Source: Symsagittifera roscoffensis (Eukaryota; Xenacoelomorpha; Acoela; Convolutidae). From it: a stretch of DNA of 64,000 bases. This document shows, in pieces, positions 36,351 to 50,100 of the stretch (positions are counted from its first letter, which is position 1; the number at the start of each line of letters is the position of its first letter). Under the pieces are notes generated by a model. The model did not search any database. It was not told the origin of the DNA and saw only the letters and a program-made list of their open reading frames with translations. The stretch lies in assembly GCF_963678635.1 (NCBI RefSeq), contig NC_087066.1, positions 6,105,954 to 6,169,953 of the forward strand, written 5' to 3'. A program made the position numbers and the translations under genes.

Positions 36351-36879
36351 GCTATTCAGAATGCCCTCATCTGAACCAATGTTTACGCTCTTTCCGAAAG
36401 TCCAACCCCGCCACAATGGGAAAACGGACAATAAGCGCATTAGTAGTAGAAGTTGCGGTAGTAAATCTCCCTCATCCAATCCATTACTGTAGACAATCGT
36501 GAAAGCATTGGATTTCTGTGCCCACATGCACGTTTTGAGGGAGAGGGTTTTTTTCTTATTAGCTTCTAAAAAAAGCCCGAAATTATTATTTTGACCTTTC
36601 TTCAAACCTTGCCTGTTTATATAACTTTTCCAAATTAGGATTTTCATAGTCTTCTGGTATTCTCGGAGAAACAACTAGAGGCCAGCGAAAGCTAGAAGTA
36701 CCTGTTTAATAATTTTTGAGAATTTTGTTTTGATGCGGAAGGACAAAGGTAATTACAAAAACATACCTATAGCAAAGAAAAGTAAATCCCAATTTAATGA
36801 CTTCAAAATCTTCTCAATTTCATCAATTACCATTTTTCTTAAAAATTGAAGTGATTACAAGAGCTTGTTAGCTTGAAAT
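36351..36879. other. Spacer between the dead LINE and the right minisatellite arm
   Basis: Short frames only, no domain seen. Confidence 0.4.
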
Positions 36880-37430
36880 GTGCTTAGTTTTGGGTGGGTA
36901 GTTTTCGACAGTTTTAAAAAACGGTTAAAAAATTTGACTTTTCCAAGGTTCATAATTTTTTCAGTCAAAAAGTTAATGCGTAACCGCTTATACGGTGGAG
37001 CTTGCCACAACCCGTTCTTCACACTGCAACCAAAATCCCAGAATCGCGGGTAGTTTTTGAGAAGTCAAACAATTTGAAAAAACGGTTAAAAAATCGACTT
37101 TTCGGAGTGTCATAAATTTTGTGTAAAAAATTTAAGCGTAATCGTTAAAGCAGCGGAGATTCCCACAATTCATTCTAGTCATTGAAACCAAAACGTCAGA
37201 TTTGGGAGGCTACTTTTGAGAAAAGTCTTTAAGTTTCAAAAAGGTCAAAAAATCAAAACGTCGACTTTTCCGAGGTCCATAACTGTTTGTGAAAAACAAT
37301 TTGGCGTCACCGCTTATGCAGGGGAGCTTCCCACAATCTGTTCTATCCGTTGAAGCCAAAATCTCAGATTTGGGTGGGTAGTTTTCGAGAAATTGTATAG
37401 AACCCGAAAATTTGGGTCAAAAATTCCCTC
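36880..37430 (-). repeat. Minisatellite of about 120 bp, four copies
   Basis: GGTGGGTAGTTTTCGA and close variants recur near 36893, 37046, 37207 and 37373. They are separated by TCGACTTTTCCGAGGTCCATA, -AAGCG-TAACCGCTTA and a TTCCCACAA segment. It is the inverted counterpart of 34.23-34.88 kb. Confidence 0.7.
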
Positions 37431-38109
37431 CACACACTTTTTCCAAGGCTGTAGAAAGTGGGGTAAGGTAAAAAAAAGAGACAGGGGATTATGCAGGCAC
37501 AAAGGGGAGTGGGCGTTTTTTCCATTGGTACCACTTTTTTGAAAATCGATAGACTCTTTTTTCAGAAAAACTAAGTTTTTGAAAAAATTTCCAAAGCGTA
37601 TCAAAAAATAATTAAATAAAAAACCCAACCCGATACAGTTTCATAATAACTGTTTTACTCAAACAGGAAGTTCGTCGGCCTTAAGATCGCTAATCGATGA
37701 AGCCCTGACTAAAAGAAAACGATAGTCTATTCCAACTCTCTGGCTATTTCTTAATATATTCGTTGTGTAAACTTAAAATTATTGCTTACTTTACCCATCT
37801 GACAGCCTCTGGAAACAAACTACAATGAACTTTCACATCACGTGTGAATGGAAACCTCTTAGTCAGAAAAACACCTGCAATTCCAGTCCTTATCTCGACT
37901 TTCATCTTCCTTCTTGCTGAGAACACAGACATTCATGCTTTTTTATACTGACGGAACCAAAAATGTACAATAGTTTCCAATAAACATTACAATCTATCAT
38001 CATCCATTACACCAGAAAAAAATAGACACCAATTTCAGACATTTCCAAGAGTTTCAGTTCTTTTCCAGATGAGATGAATTTTGAGCTACAAGTGAGAATA
38101 ATTGACGAG
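37431..38109. other. Region downstream of PPA1, no supported gene
   Basis: This is 3' of the pyrophosphatase stop codon. I found no clear AATAAA close to the stop on the minus strand. It is presumably 3' UTR followed by intergenic DNA. Confidence 0.4.
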
Positions 38110-41100
38110 TCAGATTCCCGTGGGGACATAAAACAAGTCATTTATAGTAGCCGGCAAAGGACTCGCTTCACTCTTTGGCGCCTGTTGGCTGACAAGCTCT
38201 TTGGCGCCCTCTTGCGGTATCTTCTCGGATGACAATTGGATAGTAGTATTGGCCAATGAGATTCCAGCGTTGTCCACTTCTTTTGCTATTAGACTCTTCC
38301 ACGAAGCGTGTGTGTGTTTCACTATCTCTGCTGCAAACTGCTGGTCTTTGAATTCTTCATTAAATGCGAACTGATTCACTGGCTTACCATCTGGAACCTA
38401 AATGCAATTTAATCATCTGCTAGCACCTAAATATGTAAAACGGACTTTGAAAACCTCAAGAAAACTAATTCTTAGAAACAAACACTTTGCTCAAAGAATA
38501 CCTTAATATTTCACTTGCGATTTCAACAATGTTGCTGGGTGCCTCAAAATTCGCATTGTCAACTGTTTTTAATGTTAGTTTTGATGGAAGTTTGACCTGA
38601 TAGTAGCTTTGATCGGATCCCCCCTTTCAATTTTTTTTGTTTTCATCGTTATTTTGAGTGTAATTATGGCTAATTGCGTGATATGGAAAAGAATGCAATT
38701 CGAATAAAACTTTATTTCAACACTATTCAAAATGAAACAAGGATAGGCGGTTGCTGTGCACGTAGCACAGAATGTGCCGCGCACATTCATAAAAACTAGA
38801 TTTTTGTGAATATGGCATAATCACAGACGTTTATCTTTATAAAATGAATAACAAGCAAAAAATGAAGAAAAAAAATGTTGCACAATATAATAAATTTTCT
38901 TCCGAAAAACCTTTATTGCCAAGGAAGCGCTAAATGAAACTCCCAAAACTAGTTTTCTTTTCACTAAAATCAAGTTTTCTTAGCCTAAAAAAAACTTTCA
39001 TATTTTGAACGTTACTCGATACCTTAACTCGAAATTGAACTAAAACTCAAAAACTTGAAGCAGCTTTTCTCGACACTGAATTAACTTTTAATGTCGTTCG
39101 AATCACGACTGAAAGAGCTTCAATCTAACACATCACTCGACCCAGGGCTGATTTAGGGGGCGGATTTTTTGAAAATCAGTTGTGGTACATGATTTAAAAA
39201 AACTGAAACATACCAGAACACAAAAGTTCCTCCCCATTTTCAATGTTCTGACAATTGTCTTCCAGCTATTTTTTTTAATGTACCTTGTAGTACTTGAACC
39301 ATTCGACAGTTCTCTTGAGCAGTCCTGGCTTCATCCTTTCTACATCCTGTATGTTTGTGTACTCACTGATCTTCGGATCTGCCGTGTTGATTGCAATCAC
39401 CTTCCAGTCCGTCTCGCCTGTTGCCAAAACAACACTTGGACTCTGTTCATTATTAAAACATTATTAGGCATTCGAACTTAAAGTAACTGTTCTGCTTTCC
39501 AAATTGCAGCTCTCTTGGCAAAACATGTGGAAAAAAAAGACAACAAACGGTTGGAAAAGTGTCAATGAACTCAAGAAAAACAGAAACAAGGACCGCCGGT
39601 TGCTGTGCAAGAAGAAAAGAAATGAACAGGATTAAATTGACAAGTAAAAAAAAAACTTTTTTTAAAAACTTTTCAATCATTTGACTTCAAAAATGAATAA
39701 CAAAAAAATTAAACTGTTTGCAATTTTTTTGTAATTTTTTATCAATTAAGTCTTTTAACACAGAAGCGAAGTTGCACTTCGCATCCAAAAGCAAAAATGT
39801 GACCGATAACGCTACTGGGAAAAACTGAATGAGTAAAACTTTGGGTCTACAAATTTTCTTAAGTGACGCACGCCAATTATGACGCATTAGCAACACCAGT
39901 CAATTAAAGACAAAAACCAACTAACAAAACTTAAGTTAAAGAGCAGTCTAAGGAGCAGTAATAACATGAAAAAATTAATTGTACTAAAAATAAAATGAAA
40001 TTTTTTTTAGTTTGAGATTTTTGGTAAAAATCATCCCCACACACGCCATATTAAGTACAATGTGATACATTTCGCTCCTAGTAACAAATCAATTATTGCA
40101 AATAAGCTTCCTTCAACCAATTTAGAACAATTTCTATGACGGATTAAATCTCCGCTTACGCGTTAATAGCGCGAAATATGTGGCGCGTTATTTGTCCCAA
40201 TTGGCTAAAATGGCTTTTATAAACCCCCATAACATTAGGAAAATCGATCACAGGTAAAAAAATTTTCAAATCTAAGCTCAGGACAACAATACTCTTTGAA
40301 TGATATTTGATCCCGTCAAAAATGGCTAGTTAAAACGTCGAAATTTATCTGAAGAAAAAAACCACCCGAGAACAAATATTCCGTTACTTTCGTTACGAAA
40401 GTCGGTACAATAATAGTCTGTGTTAAAATCCTTAGCATTAGCTGTACATTATAGCTGGTTATTGATCGAAATAAGCGTTTTCAAAAAAATGAACACAATG
40501 GCATAATTCCCAAATGGCATAAAAATGAGAAACTCCCAAATGGCATAATTTCCATGCAACAATTGCATTAAAAAAATTTCGAAAATTTTTTTTAATGTGT
40601 GAAATTGCCAATTCAATTGTTGTTTGACATTATCTCGAAAAATCCTTTAAGAATTATCAAAAGCATAAGTTGTAACTAATTCGTTTTGTGTGATCAATTT
40701 TTGCAGCAAAACTCACTCATTATTTTTTTGGAAGCAATAAATTCAAACCATGTTCACACATCTTTTCGTTCCTTAGAAAGGAGAAATATGAGAAAGCATT
40801 TGAGTGTCATGCAAAACTTGAAACTTATGCCAATTGGGAAAAGTTCTGCTTTTATGCAATTTGGGAAGTTTTCAACGCGACCTATATAAGTGTCAGTAGT
40901 ATAGTAAAAGTGGCTAGGAAAATGACCACTTTTAACCCCCCCTTTTTTCGGTGTGCCGTTGTACTTACCACTTTTAACCCCCAAAGGGGTTAAAACCCCT
41001 ACTTTTTCGGGCACGCATGTTTTAAGGGGGGTTAAAATTGGTAATTTTCCAGCCACTTTATGGAAACGGGAATTGAATTAAGTTTTGGTTGATGCATGTT

Positions 41101-44100
41101 TTCCCTTCTAAAGTTTGGGGGTATTGGCTTGTTTACATGTAAAATTATAATTTTACATATTATAAGCAACCAAATTATATGATATATAGGAAAGCACAAG
41201 ATTTTGGCAGCGTAGCTTAACTGTTGGCTGCGGTGAACGATTTCCTTCAAAAATGCATGTTTTATTGCTGAATCTCGAAGAAAGGGAAATTTGTCAAGTG
41301 CGGCGGCCGCCACCTCTATTTAGGCAAAAATAAATGATCAATTTGATCGAAATAAAAATGAAAAATTACTTTAAGCTAAATGAAGGTGAAAAACAAAGAA
41401 AAATTACGAAACACTGAAAACTACAAAATAATGAAATTGGCTTGAAAATTTCGACATTTTCATTTTCCGTGTCTGCAGGAGACTGAAAAAACGTCTGAAA
41501 TCTATGACAAAAACTTTGATTTTATAGAAAGGTTGAAAGAGCTAATAAGTTGAAGTGGCTAAAGATCTTGAAAAACGAGAACACTGATGAACACTAAATT
41601 TTGCTGCAGCCATTTCTAAGACTTGCATATACCATTTTTTATAATAGAAAACGTTTAGTACTTCTTGAAAACGTTTAGTACTTCTTTTCAACTTTATTGT
41701 GCTAACAGAATTTTTGAAAATATTCATCAAAGCGGACCTAGAAACTGGGGGAAAATTGTTATTTGTGTGCCAATATATACGACAGAACAGAGTGACCATC
41801 GAATAAAGCAGGTGAAAACTTATTTGCGACGTTTAAGGAAAGCAGTTATTCAAATTAGAGCAAATTCAATCGGGAAAGACTGAACACAAACTAAGATAAG
41901 TTATGGATACAAACTCAAAACTTGATATGAATTCGGAGTTATAATTTGAGCATCCAAATATTTTGATTTTTCCATTAAAAGAATATGCAATTAAATAACT
42001 TTTTAATTTGATACTACAATCTGGTCAAATGTTCTCAGTATCTTCTAATTAAGTTCAAGTTGGTTTAAGCTAGAGCTTTCTATACAAAAGTTTGAAGCGC
42101 TATCAGTTATGATCATGGATTAACCCCCTGCTCAACAAAACAAATTTTGAGTTTTTCTAGTATAAATCTGATCTTTTGAATGTTTCCATGATTACGCTAT
42201 TGCCTCTCAAAATACGGGGGCTTTTCGACCAAAACATTCGATTATTCGCCAACAACTAATTGTGTTATCAAGAGTTCAACCTTTCTTTCAATATATGTTT
42301 GAGGTGATCCAAGCTTTCACATTCACGTTCTGATCACTAGCAGGATCAAAACAGTTCGCATCATGATATTTCTTCTCATTTTTGCATCAATTTTGGTCTT
42401 TTCTATTAACAAAACATGTCTTCGAAAAACGGTTAGTTGTTTGAAATTGTAAGATAAAAAATCAAGCCTCATCATCAACGCTCTACCTGAATCTTCAGAT
42501 TCCGTCAGGATGATAGCTGTTTCACACTAAGCAATGCTTTCACACCAATTTGGCTACAGCAGTTTCCGAAATGTTGTAAGTGCCATTTTGTAGTTTCAAT
42601 GCATTTCGATAAACGTCAATTATGTTGTGTTATCTTAAGCTGAAACGACTAACAAAGACAACTTTAATTTGCCAATAAAAAGTTTGTTAGACAGTTTCAC
42701 TTTGAGTAATTAAAATTTTGAGCCTCAATGCAGAAAGACTTGCAATTTATTTCAAAGACAAAAGGCGTAAGCAATTTGAGCTATTTCATAAAACGCTCTA
42801 TCGACTAAATAAATCTTGAATTTAAAAAAGTGGTACTGACTGTTTATCTGATTACACAATTGCTTCACTTCTGTGGGTTTATAAGTTTGATTCATTATTA
42901 TGATTTATCAAATGAAAACCATTGAAAATTTGTGATTTTTAGAGATTGATCAATCATCCTTCAAATATACAGTACCTGTCATTTAAACTTTGCTCGCTTA
43001 CCGTCTTCAGCTCTACCAGCCGCATGTCATTTTCTACCATTCTTCTATCGATCGTGTTCGTCTGCGCGGTCAATGATTTTCCTCAATAAATCATCATTTT
43101 TTTCTGATAATTTGGTTATCGTAATCTTTATCTCAATGAGCAACAGTTCATCAAACAGTCTGGACTCCATGCTGTCTCCAATTGGACTTGTTGCTTGCTG
43201 CTTCCATCGACAATTTTTTGTAAAAATTTGAAAACTGATCTTTCCTGTTACAATTTTAAAACATTTTTCATAATCATTGACTGCAGATAAATTGAAATTA
43301 GAATCAATGCTGCATATGCCAATTTTTCAAATTGAATTGTTCATAATGAGGATACCTGGAAGATCAAATATTTCGAGGAATAAATTTTTTTTTTAATTTA
43401 TCAAATTGTTTCGCAAATCAAGAAAATGAAAAAAAACTAGCATTATAGTATCTGGTTGATTATTCTGGAATGTTCGAGAAACTTAAGAAGAAAGATAAGA
43501 AAGATTTGGATTGAGTTACACATAAACTTTTATATAAAATAAAATAAACGATTTCAACTATACTCAAACATACATACCCCACTAAACATATAAAGCTGCA
43601 TACTTGTATAAACATAAAAACATAAATACATTTTCATAAGTTGCAAACTTAAATGCTTTCTTACAAAATATAGTGATACGTAATTTATTACAGACATACG
43701 TTTATTCAGACACATTTAAAAACTTACTTAAGGTTATTCATACAAACTTACATACAAAAACAATTACATACACACATACTGAATACAAACATACATACAT
43801 GTATACATAAGCACAAACTTACATAAACACATATATACATACATACATGCATATAGATACATACATACGTACTTACATATATACATACAAAAATAAAGTT
43901 ACTTAGAGACATCCATACAACCATACACACAAAATTACATACATATATGCAAAAATATTTCCATACATACAAACATTCAAAAATTAAGTCTTACATAAAA
44001 GTATGAAAACAACATACAGTCTTATACTTAAGAAGAATGCAAAATAACTACCATCTATACATAAGTTTTACATACTTGCTTACTTACTTTTAAAGCTGCA

Positions 44101-47100
44101 ATCAATTACACGAAAAGTTTTGCTTACACACATGCAAAGCTTTTACTTAATATTTCTGCTGACCTTTAAAATACAACCACATGTAAACCCACAAACCAAC
44201 TTGTGTTCACTTCAAACTTTCAAGAAAAAAACATACACACATTCAGACATAAAAAAAATCAGGCAATACAGACTGGCATTCATACGTCTGTACATACAAT
44301 CATATAAACGTGCCTTTCATACTCATATACGAATATGCATAAGTACTTGCCTAGAAACAGACATGGATCGTACTTTACAAGCATGCACTTACCCATGTGT
44401 AAACATTTTCATTTTAAACAGACATAAAACTTCAATCATAAATTTGTACAATTTACAAACAAGCTAACTTTTCAATTCTTTTAAACTGAAAAACATACAT
44501 TTATACAAAATAATTGCGTGTAATCATTCACTCAGTCAAGCACACATGCAGTCAAGAGTTCTTACATACATAAGAACATACAAACTTCTAAATAATCAAA
44601 TGAATACACACAAATAGTATGTGCATACATGATTAATTACATTTATACATGCAAAAAGTTGTACACTTTTACATAGATACACTTAGTTTACATAAATAGA
44701 CACACACGCAAGTTTTGCTTACACACATTCAAAGATTTTAATTATTAGTTCTGCTGACTTTTAAAATACAACCGCATGTAAACACACAAATTAATTTACA
44801 TTCGTTCACACTTTCAAGACAAATATATGCACACATCAGACACAAAGAATCACGCGTTACAGACTGGCATTCATACGTCTTTACATACAATCATATAGAC
44901 GTGCCTTTAATACTCATATACAAATATGCATAAGTACTTGCCTAAAAACATACATTGATACAATATATTCGCTTGTATTCATTCACTCAATCAAGCGGAC
45001 ATGCAGTCAAGAGTTCTTACTTACAAAAAAAAACATACAAATTTAAATAACTTCTAAATAATCAAATGAATACACATAATAGTATGTACATACATGATAA
45101 ATTAACTTTATACATGCAAAAAGTTGTACACTTTTACATAGCTACATACAGTTTACATAAACACACACATACGCAAAGCATATGTGCGTACAAATATACT
45201 ATGCATATCGTATCTTGTCAAACTTTCAAGAAAAACTAGAAACATTAGTAAAAATCAAGTTGGGTTATAGTTATTCTTCTAGTTACAAGTGTTTTGGTTT
45301 ACAAGCGCATAAGGAAAAAAATTGTACTCATACATACAAACACATCAATTTGCATACATACACGCATACACAAAAGATATTTACCTGCTTTTGCTTATAG
45401 ATAAATACAAATATTCACACAGAAATAGCATCAGTACGTTTTACATATAAATATATTCAAATACAGTCAAACCCACATACACAATTTGATTTTTACAATC
45501 CAAACGTCGCAAGCGGAGATTTGCAAAAAAAAGCCAGCATTCAGCCAAGTCATCTACACAATTTAGCAATTTTTTTTATCTTAAAAAAATAAAAAATGGT
45601 GAAAACAATTTTTAAATATGTCTGTTGATCTCCCAAACGAACTTTCCAACGGTATCAAACTTCTACTCAAAATTGACCAGTGAGTCATGAAAAGCATTTC
45701 TACTGGTCAGAAGAAAAAACCAAGGCTAACTAACTTGCAAAGGACGGGAAAATTTCTAAACAAATTGTTGAAAGTTTTTTGTTGGACGGTCCGAATAGAG
45801 TTTTTTGATATATCGAAAATTGCTCTCAAGTAATTATTTAGTTTTCTACAGAAAATTTAAGACGGTGAAAGTTTTGGTTCGAAACAAAAGCTTTAGCCAT
45901 TTTTTTAAGATTTGTAATCTTTTTTAAAAAATTTTGTTTTTTGATTCATTTGTTGGTTCTGTAGTTTGATATATTTTCAGTTGACTATTAGGCTGCAGAT
46001 TTAACCGTAGACCAAGTTGCATTGACTAGAGTTGCACATTATGTTGTTTTCTTGCTAAACCACCAAAGTTTTGTTGTTCGAAAAAACATTCAGTTCTGAA
46101 AAAGCTATTTAACACAGGTTCAACGGTTCTTTTTTTCATCTTTTCCCCCGTATTTATGCAATATCGGTCGTTTAAGCTATATTATCTTAGAAAATAATCT
46201 GTTAAGTTTGATAAAACTAACGGTAAAAATGTATGTTTTTAGAGAAAACAAAAGTTGTTCTAAGCTGATGCTCAACTCATTCTTTCAGTAATAAAGAAAC
46301 TTTCAAAAACTTTTAAATTTGTGCAAAATAAACAATCCAATCCTCTTTTGCGAATTTGAATTTTCTAGAACGACAGTTTTTTAGACATGATACTAAATGA
46401 AACAAAAATGTTTTATAAATTTAAAGGATTAAGAGCAAAAAAAATTTTTTGTTCTTTTTGATTTATTTAATTTAGATTACAAAACATACAGCTAAACATT
46501 AATAAATTCAACTTAACTAATTGGAAAAAGCAGCACAAAACAGACTGCAAACTTTTCAATTGACGCCACGTATAACAGAATGTTGATGCGTTCCGATCCT
46601 TTTTCTTGTTTTTTTGCGAGCAACTGGCGTTTACATTTGGCTAAAATCGGTTGTCTGCCGACTGCACCAAGGGCTCACTGTTAGACTGATTTCTGCAATG
46701 AGAGTAACAAGGTGAAGCTGGTGGCTCCATTTCCAGGCCGACTTGGGCCTCTCGACTTCCTGGGAAGATCCAATTTGATTCTACGAAAAAGGAATGCATT
46801 CATAAGAAGATGAGTAAATCTAGATCTTTGATTAGCATAACTTTGGCTATTTGCGCTGAAACGATTATATAAACTCCGATGATCAAAAATTTAACTTTTC
46901 TGATGGCATTTTAAGCCATGTTTTTAAAAGATATAAATGGAATAAGATAAACCTAAATGGAAAATATGTGGTTTAGTGTTCCAATTATCATTATTTAAAT
47001 TTAATTATTGTCTAAGAGGAATGAAAATCTCTGTGAGCAGTCTTGTCAAAAATAGTACGTTCTTGAGCGGAATCAGTCAAAACTTACACATACAGTTTTT

Positions 47101-50100
47101 TAAAGTTTTGCGGTAACGGAGAGCAAACATTGAATTAAAACGGTTAAAATTATGAATCGAATGATGAAAGCACGTGCCTGCAGAGGCGTTGTTATTGCGC
47201 TAAAAGCAGAACAAGTCTTATCAAGAATTGGAAATGAAATAGCTGATAAATGCTTTGCTTTGTATAAACAAAATGCTTTTCTAATTTTGGATAATAATTT
47301 TATCGACTCTTTTTCAAATTGAACAGTTTTGGACAAGTAACAAAACACAGCATAGTTTTGGGCTCCTATTCATATCTTGTATTCAGCGGCTAATCTAAAA
47401 TGAACACATAAATTTCCCCATGTTCGATTGAGATTTATGATTGGGTATATGATTTATGTGAACACTTTTACAAAAAATTGTCGATGGAAGCGGCAAATAA
47501 CAAGTCCAATTGGAGACAGCATGGAGTCCAGACTGTTTGATGAACTGTTGCTCATTGAGATAAAGATTACGATAACCAAATTATCAGAAAAAAATGATGA
47601 TTTATTGAGGAAAATCATTGACCGCGCAGACGAACACGATCGATAGAAGAATGGTAGAAAATGACATGCGGCTGGTAGAGCTGAAGACGGTAAGCGAGCA
47701 AAGTTTAAATGACAGGTACTGTATATTTGAAGGATGATTGATCAATCTCTAAAAATCACAAGTTTTCAATGGTTTTCATTTGATAAATCATAATAATGAA
47801 TCAAACTTATAAACCCACAGAAGTGAAGCAATTGTGTAATCAGATAAACAGTTAGTACCACTTTTTTAAATTCAAGATTTATTTAGTCGATAGAGCGTTT
47901 TATGAAATAGCTCAAATTGCTTACGCCTTTTGTCTTTGAAATAAATTGCAAGTCTTTCTGCATTGAGGCTCAAAATTTTAATTACTCAAAGTGAAACTGT
48001 CTAACAAACTTTTTATTGGCAAATTACACATGTCTTTGTTAGTCGTTTCAGCTTAAGATAACACAACATAATTGACGTTTATCGAAATGCATTGAAACTA
48101 CAAAATGGCACTTACAACATTTCGGAACTTGCTGTAGCCAAATTGGTGTGAAAGCATTGCTTAGTGTGAAACAGCTATCATCCTGACGGAATCTGAAGAT
48201 TCAGGTAGAGCGTTGATGATGAGGCTTGATTTTTTATCTTACAATTTCAAACAACTAACCGTTTTTCGAAGACATGTTTTGTTAATAGAAAAGACATAAA
48301 TTGATGCAAAAATGAGAAGAAATATCATGATGCGAACTGTTTTGATCCTGCTAGTGATCAGAACGTGAATGTGAAAGCTTGGATCACCTCAAACATATAT
48401 TGAAAGAAAGGTTGAACTCTTGATAACACAATTAGTTGTTGGCGAATAATCGAATGTTTTGGTCGAAAAGCCCCCGTATTTTGAGAGGCAATAGCGTAAT
48501 CATGGAAATATTCAAAAGATCAGATTTATACTAGAAAAACTCAAAATTTGTTTAGTTGAGCAGGGGGTTAATCCATGATCATAACTGATAGCGCTTCAAA
48601 CTTTTGTATAGAAAGCTCTAGCTTAAACCAACTTGAACTTAATTAGAAGATACTGAGAACATTTGACCAGATTGTAGTATCAAATTAAAAAGTTATTTAA
48701 TTGCATATTCTTTTAATGGAAAAATCAAAATATTTGGATGCTCAAATTATAACTCCGAATTCATATCAAGTTTTGAGTTTGTATCCATAACTTATCTTAG
48801 TTTGTGTTCAGTCTTTCCCGATTGAATTTGCTCTAATTTGAATAACTGCTTTCCTTAAACGTCGCAAATAAGTTTTCACCTGCTTTATTCGATGGTCACT
48901 CTGTTCTGTCGTATATATTGGCACACAAATAACAATTTTCCCCCAGTTTCTAGATCCGCTTTGATGAATATTTTCAAAAATTCTGTTAGCACAATAAAGT
49001 TGAAAAGAAGTACTAAACGTTTTCTAGAAGCCCGGGAAATTGTTTCCTTTCTATTATAAAAAGTGGTATATGCAAGTCTTAGAAATGGCTGCAGCAAAAT
49101 TAAGTGTTCATCAGTGTTCTCGTTTTTCTAGATCTATAGCCACTTCAACTTATTAGCTCTTTCAACCTTTCTATAAAATCAAAGTTTTTGTCATAGATTT
49201 CAGACGTTTTTTCAGTCTCCTGCAGACACGGAAAATGGAAATGTCGAAATTTTCAAGCCGATTTCATTATTTTATAGTTTTCACTGTTTCGTAATTTTTC
49301 TTTGTTTTTTACCTTCATTTAGCTTAAAGTAATTTTTCATTTTTATTTCGATCAAATTGATCATTAATTTTTGCCTAAAAAGAGGTGGCGGCCGCCGCAC
49401 TTGACGAATTTCCCTTTCTTCGAGATTCAGCAATAAAAGATGCATTTTTGAAGGAAATCGTTCACCGCAGCCAACAGTTAAGCTACGCTGCCAAAATCTT
49501 GTGCTTTCCTATATACCATATAATTTGGTTGCTTATAATAGGTATATAACGTCATTATTCATGTAAACAAGCCAATACCCCCAAACTTTAGAAGGGAAAA
49601 CATGCACCAACCAAAACTTAATTCCATTCCCGTTTCCATAAAGTGGCTGGAAAATTACCAATTTTAACCCCCCTTAAAACATGCGTGCCCGAAAAAGTAG
49701 GGTTTTTAACCCCTTTGGGGGTTTAAAGTGGTAAGTACAACGGCACACCAAAAAAAAGGGGGGGTTAAAAGTGGTCATTTTCCTAGCCACTTTTACTATA
49801 CTACTAGTGTCTTCCGTCTTCACTACGTTCAAATAGACTTAAATACACCATTTTTCACATTTCAAATGCATTCTGATGTTTTTGGTGAATCTTAAATTAT
49901 CTATTTTCCAGCCATTTGATGAAAAAAATGTTAGCTCTGAGCGCGCAAAATTCGATTCAAACCGTTTTAACCCGTTTTCTTTCCACATCATTGCCTTTAA
50001 AACGTTTTGTTTCCACAATTTCTTCCACTCACCCTCGTCAATCATGGCAAGTATGCCCAGCACCTTGACCTGAATGACACTGCCTGCAGGGGGGATGATG

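Larger units (their letters stand above)
40895..49805. mobile_element. 8.9-kb Polinton-ended non-autonomous element with 2.3-kb inverted repeats
   Basis: The element starts AGTAGTATAGTAAAAGTGG and ends with the exact reverse complement. It has arms of about 2.33 kb (40895-43225 and 47466-49805) that match almost base for base, with a few small indels, for example near 41150 against 49540. It is bounded by perfect 6-bp direct repeats. Six-base target duplications, AG/CT termini and very long inverted repeats are properties of Polintons/Mavericks. No polymerase, integrase, ATPase, protease or capsid frame is seen in the 4.2-kb interior, which is microsatellite plus unassigned DNA, so this is a non-autonomous or gutted copy. 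It sits in PPA1 intron 2. The class assignment is inferred from ends and target duplication. A foldback-type element is the alternative. Confidence 0.85.

Noticed and set aside
41032-41313. 93-codon minus-strand frame in the left inverted arm
   Set aside because: The matching part of the other arm diverges within the frame, so there is no sign of coding constraint.
43748-43972. Cys/Tyr/Val-rich minus-strand frame
   Set aside because: Translation of the CATA microsatellite, not a protein.
44120-44467. 115-codon plus-strand frame with many His, Tyr and Thr residues
   Set aside because: Lies in the microsatellite-rich loop of the inverted-repeat element and is broken in its own direct duplicate at 44.7-45.2 kb.
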